Source: Nitrospinota bacterium | GTDB lineage: Bacteria > Nitrospinota_A > UBA7883 > JACRLM01 | Assembly: GCA_015231995.1 (NCBI GenBank) | Contig: JADGAO010000104.1 | Coordinates: 1 to 10,633, forward strand | DNA length: 10,633 nt | Direction of reading: 5' to 3' | Part shown: piece by piece, positions 6,965-10,633 of the stretch | How the letters are laid out: each line of letters opens with the position of its first letter | Position numbering within the stretch: the first letter of the stretch is position 1 | The notes under the pieces: model-generated | What the model saw: the letters and a program-made list of their open reading frames with translations, nothing else | What the model was told of the DNA's origin: nothing | Databases searched by the model: none | Made by a program: the position numbers and the translations under genes

Positions 6965-7006
6965 TCACCAAAACCATCGTAAAAAACCAATACCCCAAAG
7001 GGGAAT

Positions 7007-7447
7007 ATGAGCCGGTTTAACAAAGTAGCGGAACGCGGTTTTTCGATCATCGAGCTGACCGCTGTCATCGCGCTTATATCAATACTGGCCATCACCGCAA
7101 CCCCCTCTTTCCTAAGCCAGGACGAGGCCGCGCTGGTCACAGCCGCCCAAACGCTGGCAAACGATTTGAGAATCACCAGGATGAACGCTGTTTGGGGAGG
7201 TTCGCCCAGATCGGTCATCATTACACCGGGAACTGGGGTGTACCTCTATGATTCGGCCAATGGCGTTGGAAAAACCCGCGATCTTGGGGAGATACGTCGA
7301 GGAATCACATTGCAAACCCAGTCCGCCATCAGCTTCAACTCGATGGGGGAAAGCGGGCCGAATACCGACGCTATCGCCCTTTCCCTAAACGGTTTATCCA
7401 GAACCGTCACCATCGCCCCTTTCACAGCAAGAATATACGTCCGATGA
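7007..7447 (+). CDS. GspH/FimT/FimU-type minor prepilin
   Basis: The 146-residue product starts with a short basic leader and the class III prepilin site Gly11|Phe12, followed by SIIELTAVIALISILAITA, with Glu16 at mature position +5. The prepilin peptidase would cut after Gly11 and methylate Phe12. The region after the helix, TAAQTLANDLRITRMNAVWGG, is characteristic of the GspH/FimT family, and the C-terminal half looks beta-rich. It probably sits in the priming or tip complex of a type IV pilus or type II secretion pseudopilus. It is the first gene of a four-gene operon and its stop overlaps the next start (ATGA at 7444-7447). The start is supported by AAAGGGG just upstream and by the leader length. 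Confidence 0.9.
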   Translation: MSRFNKVAERGFSIIELTAVIALISILAITATPSFLSQDEAALVTAAQTLANDLRITRMNAVWGGSPRSVIITPGTGVYLYDSANGVGKTRDLGEIRRGITLQTQSAISFNSMGESGPNTDAIALSLNGLSRTVTIAPFTARIYVR

Positions 7448-7893
7448 GAAACCGCAAATCAGGGTTCACTCTGCCGGAGATAGCGCTCACCATCGTCATA
7501 ATGGCCGTAGCCTCATTGGCGCTTGTGGCTCCGTTTATGGTTTCATCGAAAGCTTTGGGCGCGCGTGGCCCGGCAAGCCATCTCCAACTTTCATGGGTGG
7601 CGCGGGAACAGGCGGAGCTTGCCATGAAAGAACTTTCCGGCCTTTCAGAAACGCAGTGGACTCAAACACTGTCTGCCCTTGCTGGCGCATCGCCAGTCAC
7701 TGGTGGAACAGATATCCCGCTGGACGAAGAGACTTATCGCTCCTCTCTATATTACGTCTGTGTGGGGCGCGACCTTGCGGGCGCGGATCCTTCTTGCGCG
7801 TCAGGATTCGCCAGGGTCACTGTAACGCTCACAGGCCTATCTGGTGGGAACACGCTCTCCATCACGTTCATCAAAACGCGGCTGGGCATATGA
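7444..7893 (+). CDS. GspI/PilV-type minor prepilin
   Basis: The 149-residue product carries the prepilin signal MRNRKSG|FTLPEIALTIVI with cleavage after Gly7, Phe8 as mature residue 1 and Glu12 at +5. Pro at +4 is a common feature of this class. The rest is a small globular domain with two cysteines (in VCVGRD and PSCASG) about 15 residues apart that could form a disulphide. Its size and position as second gene match GspI/PilV. There is no strong ribosome binding site, and the ATG shares the ATGA overlap with the preceding stop, so translation is probably coupled. Subfamily assignment rests largely on gene order. Confidence 0.82.
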   Translation: MRNRKSGFTLPEIALTIVIMAVASLALVAPFMVSSKALGARGPASHLQLSWVAREQAELAMKELSGLSETQWTQTLSALAGASPVTGGTDIPLDEETYRSSLYYVCVGRDLAGADPSCASGFARVTVTLTGLSGGNTLSITFIKTRLGI

Positions 7894-8486
7894 CGCGTAT
7901 CCGTAATAATTCGCTTCGCTGGAGTGACGGCTACACGCTCATAGAGCTTGTGACGGTCATTGTCATTCTGGGAATTATCGGCGCGATATCGTCTTATCAA
8001 CTCGTGGACGCGTTGGATATTTTCACGGCATCGGCGGAAGAAGCGGAGCTTGCGATGGAGACGGGAGCCTCGCTGGAACGCATTGCCAGAGAGCTTGCCC
8101 ACAGCGCTCCGATTGCGCCGGGGGATGAAGCCGTGTTTTCGCCTGCGCGGGGAGCCAGCGCAAATTCGCTGATTTTCACCCGTCCATCGGCGGACGCGGG
8201 GCGATGTACGGCATGTGTGGATCACTCGACGACTGTGACTTTCTCGTTCGACCAGCAAAACCAGACGTTGATACGCGCAAGCGCACAGTCTGGCGCGGTT
8301 ATTCTGGCGGATAACGTTGTTTCGTTCACAGTGTCGGCCAGCGACGATTTAAAAGAGAAAAGGATTTTCACCATACATCTGGCCCGCAAGGCCTCGTCAA
8401 GCCAGGACGCGAGGAGGTTGACACTCAGGACTTCCGTCTTCCCACCGGCCACGCGAGAATCTTCGTGGGAGGAGGCGATACGATGA
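7890..8486 (+). CDS. GspJ/PilW-type minor prepilin
   Basis: The 198-residue product begins MTRIRNNSLRWSDG|YTLIELVTVIVI, a slightly long leader with cleavage after Gly14, Tyr15 as mature residue 1 and Glu19 at +5. The reading frame is open back to 7593, but the ATG at 7890 overlaps the previous stop as ATGA and gives the proper leader, so the longer version is rejected. After the helix come an alpha segment (EEAELAMETGASLERIARELA) and a beta-rich region with LIFTRPS, VTFSFDQQNQTLIRAS and VILADNVVSFTVSASD, resembling the GspJ/PilW pattern in which a query on the pilin strand is followed by a short loop. Cys-Thr-Ala-Cys near residue 109 could form a tight disulphide or bind metal. It is the third member of the operon and ends with an ATGA overlap. 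Confidence 0.85.
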   Translation: MTRIRNNSLRWSDGYTLIELVTVIVILGIIGAISSYQLVDALDIFTASAEEAELAMETGASLERIARELAHSAPIAPGDEAVFSPARGASANSLIFTRPSADAGRCTACVDHSTTVTFSFDQQNQTLIRASAQSGAVILADNVVSFTVSASDDLKEKRIFTIHLARKASSSQDARRLTLRTSVFPPATRESSWEEAIR

Positions 8487-9886
8487 GAAGCCGGAGCGGG
8501 TCGGCGATACTTGCCGTGTTGACGATCGTGGCGGTCAGCGTTTTGGGCCTGGCGGCTCTCGCGCTGACGCAAACCGGGCAGAGCGCGCTTATGTCCGAGC
8601 GGGCATCGAGCGCCAGCCACTACGCGGCATTGTCCGGGCTGGAATGGTTCCGCCAGGCCGTGCAAGGCTATACCACCGCCGACAGGGCCGTCATCGAAAA
8701 CCTCAACGGCGTATCCATGCGCGTTTCAGGCGTGGCGGACGGCCCCGGTTTCACGTTATCGGTGGCATACGTTGATGCCGATGCGAATCCGGCTACGCAA
8801 GACACCGTAATCGTCACGTCGGAAGGAAGCGCAAACCCGCAATCGCCCTCGGCCCCGCGCAGGGCTATGAAAATGAGCGTCTCCATCCCGCCGCCGAACA
8901 CACCATACCTGTCCGATCATTTCGACCAGGTGGACACATCTACTGCGGACATGTATTACCATGCGGGAACCAGCGCCACCGCCCACGGAAGCATAACTCC
9001 CTTTACAACCGTCCAGAACATGTCCGGCGGCGACGTTACAGGCGCCATCACCCATTCGTCGGAGCCGGGCGGATTGACAAGCGTCCTGCGAATTGGCGGG
9101 GCTAACGAAACCCGTTTGATGATTAACACCGACGCCTGCTTGAAATGGAGCGTGACAGGCGCCCCGTGCGTAAGCTCCCAGTGCGTGTCGGACGCCTCAT
9201 GCCAGGCCCGGCAGGGAATGAACATCCCTGTTGATACTGCGGGATTCCAGAACTATTTCCTTAAAGTGCGGGCAAGGCTTACAACGTCTGGCGGCGGACT
9301 GGGAATATATTTCCGCGCAGAGTATCCGAACCAGTCCAACCCGCTCACGATAGATTTCGGCGGTTTGTCCGGCTACATCTGGCAGTACGATCCCGCCGTC
9401 GGGTATATCGCGCCATGCGATTTATCCAGCGCCATTTTCGCAAGCGACGGGATGGGAATGTTTTTCGCCCGTCGTGTCTTTTTGGGTAGCGAGACTTGCG
9501 GCCCGGAGTGCGGGATATATGCGGCGATAAACCCCCTCCCCTTGCCGGATACATACCCGTTTTTCTGCCCCGAAAACCGCACCGGCCTTCCACAGCTGGA
9601 TGGATGGAGATGGACAAACCCGGATTGGATTAACAAATGGCGGACGGTTTACATTTACGTTTACCGGAACATGGCCCGAATTTACATCGGCAGGCAGGAG
9701 ATAACCGGCGCAGGATCGGAAACCGACCCGTTACAGGTGGGGACTGTGGCGTTAGATTCGGTGGGTAATGTTTTTATGACCGGAGGAATGGGATTGAGAA
9801 CATGGGGCGGTTCGGTGGCGGAACTGGATTACATCATGATTTATCCAAACGACCTGAACTACACGCCGGCGACGTTTGGTGGATGA
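8483..9886 (+). CDS. GspK/PilX-position minor pilin with large cysteine-rich, possibly lectin-like domain
   Basis: From ATG 8483 the product has 467 residues. GGAGGAGG at 8468-8475, seven bases upstream, decides this start over a GTG at 8465. The N-terminus is a prepilin-type helix, MRSRSG|SAILAVLTIVAVSV, with Ser7 as mature residue 1 and Ala11 at +5 instead of Glu, as is usual for GspK and PilX. Residues about 40-135 form a short pilin part (YAALSGLEWFRQAVQ then beta strands). Residues about 140-467 are an added domain with eight cysteines (219, 229, 234, 240, 312, 339, 343, 362) and strands such as YFLKVRARL, GLGIYFRAEY, WRTVYIYVYRNMARIYIG and VAELDYIMIY, which look like a concanavalin/LamG jelly-roll; that fold is inference. 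Lack of Glu at +5 suits the outermost tip subunit, so the added domain would be displayed at the fibre end and could bind a surface or ligand. GspK is usually about 320 residues and PilX below 200, so this one is large. Confidence 0.8.
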   Translation: MRSRSGSAILAVLTIVAVSVLGLAALALTQTGQSALMSERASSASHYAALSGLEWFRQAVQGYTTADRAVIENLNGVSMRVSGVADGPGFTLSVAYVDADANPATQDTVIVTSEGSANPQSPSAPRRAMKMSVSIPPPNTPYLSDHFDQVDTSTADMYYHAGTSATAHGSITPFTTVQNMSGGDVTGAITHSSEPGGLTSVLRIGGANETRLMINTDACLKWSVTGAPCVSSQCVSDASCQARQGMNIPVDTAGFQNYFLKVRARLTTSGGGLGIYFRAEYPNQSNPLTIDFGGLSGYIWQYDPAVGYIAPCDLSSAIFASDGMGMFFARRVFLGSETCGPECGIYAAINPLPLPDTYPFFCPENRTGLPQLDGWRWTNPDWINKWRTVYIYVYRNMARIYIGRQEITGAGSETDPLQVGTVALDSVGNVFMTGGMGLRTWGGSVAELDYIMIYPNDLNYTPATFGG

Positions 9887-9958
9887 GTGTAAAGTTTGAT
9901 TCTGATGAACACGCGACCATTGTCATTCTGAGCGCCAGCGTTGTCATGCTGAACGTAA

Positions 9959-10046
9959 TGTCATTCTGAGCAATGCGAAGAATCTCTCTAAAGAATAATT
10001 TATTCTACTTTGATCCTTCGGTCGCAAAAGCTCCCTCAGGATGACA
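9959..10046 (+). repeat. Intergenic repeat unit A with imperfect inverted ends
   Basis: The unit runs from TGTCATTCTGAG to CTCAGGATGACA; the two ends are inverted copies of each other with one mismatch. Between them lie GCGAAGAATCTCTCTAAAG and ACTTTGATCCTTCGGTCG, which recur in unit B. It is about 88 bases long, has no open frame, and looks like a MITE or a palindromic repeat of the intergenic type. No clear target-site duplication is visible. Confidence 0.75.
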
Positions 10047-10075
10047 AAACATTCTCATTCTGAACGGGTGACCAT

Positions 10076-10171
10076 TGTCATTCTGAACGAAGCGTAGCGA
10101 AGTGAGGAATCTATCTAAAGAATATTCTGTTTTACTTTGATCCTTCAGTCGAGGACTCCTTCAGGATGACA
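10076..10171 (+). repeat. Intergenic repeat unit B with imperfect inverted ends
   Basis: The unit is about 96 bases, from TGTCATTCTGAACG to TTCAGGATGACA. It shares with unit A the ends, AATCT-TCTAAAGAAT in the middle, and TACTTTGATCCTTC before the right end. It differs by an eight-base longer GAAGCGTAGCGAAGTGAG section. Its first 42 bases recur inverted at 53-96, so the family exists in both orientations across the roughly 10 kb shown. Confidence 0.8.
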
Positions 10172-10228
10172 ACAAGAGGCGCTCCTCAGCAACGCGTAAT
10201 AGAGCATGTCATATCTGAAAATCTCATG

Positions 10229-10234
10229 TAAAAT
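10229..10234 (+). promoter_or_regulatory. Candidate -10 box close to the carbonic anhydrase start
   Basis: TAAAAT lies eight bases before ATG 10243, with a weak -35 candidate ATGTCA at 10206-10211 and a 17-base spacer. No Shine-Dalgarno sequence precedes the ATG. If used, the transcript would start within a base or two of the ATG. The same TAAAAT-to-ATG arrangement is seen at the NfeD gene. Confidence 0.3.
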
Positions 10235-10242
10235 CACCCGTC

Positions 10243-10633
10243 ATGAAAAAACTAATACGCGGCATCGTCGAGTTCCGAAGCAAGGTGCGCCCGGAATACG
10301 CCGAAACGTTCGCAAAGCTTGCGCTGGGCCAAAACCCGGATACGCTCTTCATCGCCTGTTCCGACAGCAGAGTGGTCCCAAATCTGTTCGCATCCACAGA
10401 TCCGGGCGACCTCTTCGTCATCCGCAACGTCGGGAACCTCATCTCTCCATGCGGGGCGGATGGCGTGTCGCTGGGGGATGTGTCGGAGGCGGCGGCTATC
10501 GAGTATTCGGCGCTCTATCTGGGGATTTCCAACATCGTGGTCTGCGGACATTCGGAATGCGCGGCGATGAAAGAATTGATCGCCGGAAACACCCGCGACG
10601 AAATGCCGATGTTCAAGACATGGCTTGGCAACG
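10243..10633 (+). CDS. Beta-carbonic anhydrase (3' end outside the window)
   Basis: The first 130 residues are present and the frame runs off the window. The protein interconverts carbon dioxide and bicarbonate with a zinc ion in the cytoplasm. The beta-class zinc ligands and active-site residues are visible: Cys39-Ser-Asp41-Ser-Arg43, and His103-Ser-Glu-Cys106, with the family segments DPGDLFVIRNVGN and EYSALYLGISNIVVCGHSEC between. Beta-class enzymes are usually 200-230 residues, so roughly 80-100 residues are missing. ATG 10243 gives the expected N-terminal length. It has no Shine-Dalgarno sequence, and its short upstream region follows the repeats directly. No operon partner is visible on the left. 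Supplying bicarbonate for carboxylases or pH balance is the usual role; which one applies cannot be read here. Confidence 0.95.
   Translation, partial: MKKLIRGIVEFRSKVRPEYAETFAKLALGQNPDTLFIACSDSRVVPNLFASTDPGDLFVIRNVGNLISPCGADGVSLGDVSEAAAIEYSALYLGISNIVVCGHSECAAMKELIAGNTRDEMPMFKTWLGN

Larger units (their letters stand above)
9887..10242. other. Repeat-rich non-coding region between the pilin operon and carbonic anhydrase
   Basis: These 356 bases hold no supported gene. They contain at least five copies of the head motif TGTCATTCTGARCG or close variants, starting at 9921, 9942, 9959, about 10053 and 10076, and two longer units described separately. The string GACCATTGTCATTCTGA occurs at about 9915 and again at about 10069, which suggests a local duplication of some 155 bases. 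No clear terminator for the pilin operon is seen; the repeats themselves might fold and take that role. Confidence 0.7.

Noticed and set aside
7593..7889. Longer version of the third pilin gene
   Set aside because: It would overlap nearly two thirds of the second pilin gene and bury the prepilin signal; ATG 7890 gives the ATGA overlap and correct leader.
8465..8482. GTG start for the fourth pilin gene
   Set aside because: The GGAGGAGG ribosome site falls inside this stretch, so it belongs to ATG 8483.
7007..9886. Complete type II secretion or type IV pilus system
   Set aside because: Only minor (pseudo)pilin genes are present; no ATPase, platform protein, secretin, prepilin peptidase or major pilin is in the window, so the system type cannot be decided.
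9915..10171. CRISPR array
   Set aside because: Repeats are unevenly spaced, vary in length, and have inverted ends; spacers of constant length are absent and no cas gene is near.

Overview
The window reads as chromosomal DNA of a diderm (Gram-negative) bacterium with moderate G+C. A periplasmic lytic transglycosylase, signal-peptide exported proteins and a FimU/PilV/PilW/PilX-type (GspHIJK-like) minor pilin operon all require an outer-membrane cell plan. The rubredoxin and ferritin-like pair suggests an anaerobe or microaerophile. Gene style and the dispersed TGTCATTCTGARCG repeats fit lineages such as Desulfobacterota, Nitrospinota or Nitrospirota, but the sequence alone does not settle the phylum. 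I see no tRNA, rRNA, CRISPR array, transposase, prophage or plasmid gene.

Layout: positions 1-268 carry a repeat fragment (53-96) and otherwise nothing coding. Two + strand envelope genes follow: a long-form NfeD membrane serine protease (269-1582) and an MltD-like lytic transglycosylase with one clear and several weak LysM repeats (1702-3927). Converging on them from the - strand is a set of four genes, read in transcription order from 6848 down to 3939: an exported protein with a FlgT-C-like domain and five fibronectin type III domains; a four-helix DUF2231-like membrane protein; an 80-residue ferritin-like half-bundle protein; and a 53-residue rubredoxin. The rubredoxin is too short for a usual ORF length cutoff and was found by reading the minus strand directly. 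The last two genes look like a rubrerythrin split into its two domains.

From a divergent promoter region (about 6849-7006) the + strand minor pilin operon starts: four prepilin-type genes (7007-9886), each joined to the next by an ATGA stop/start overlap. The fourth occupies the GspK/PilX position, lacks the conserved Glu at mature position +5, and carries a large cysteine-rich extracellular domain with a beta-sandwich look. This fits a priming or tip complex of a type IV pilus or type II secretion pseudopilus with a possible adhesive tip; the major pilin, ATPases and secretin are not in the window.

Positions 9887-10242 are non-coding and filled with dispersed repeats, one of which matches, in inverted orientation, the fragment at the left end of the window. 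The window closes inside a beta-carbonic anhydrase gene (10243 onward).

The most noteworthy items are the modular tip minor pilin, the split-rubrerythrin/DUF2231 cluster, the FlgT-C plus five-FN3 exported protein, the repeats with inverted ends, and two genes (NfeD and carbonic anhydrase) whose only -10-like boxes lie so close to the ATG that leaderless transcripts are possible. I found no clear case for a wholly new defence or mobile system.
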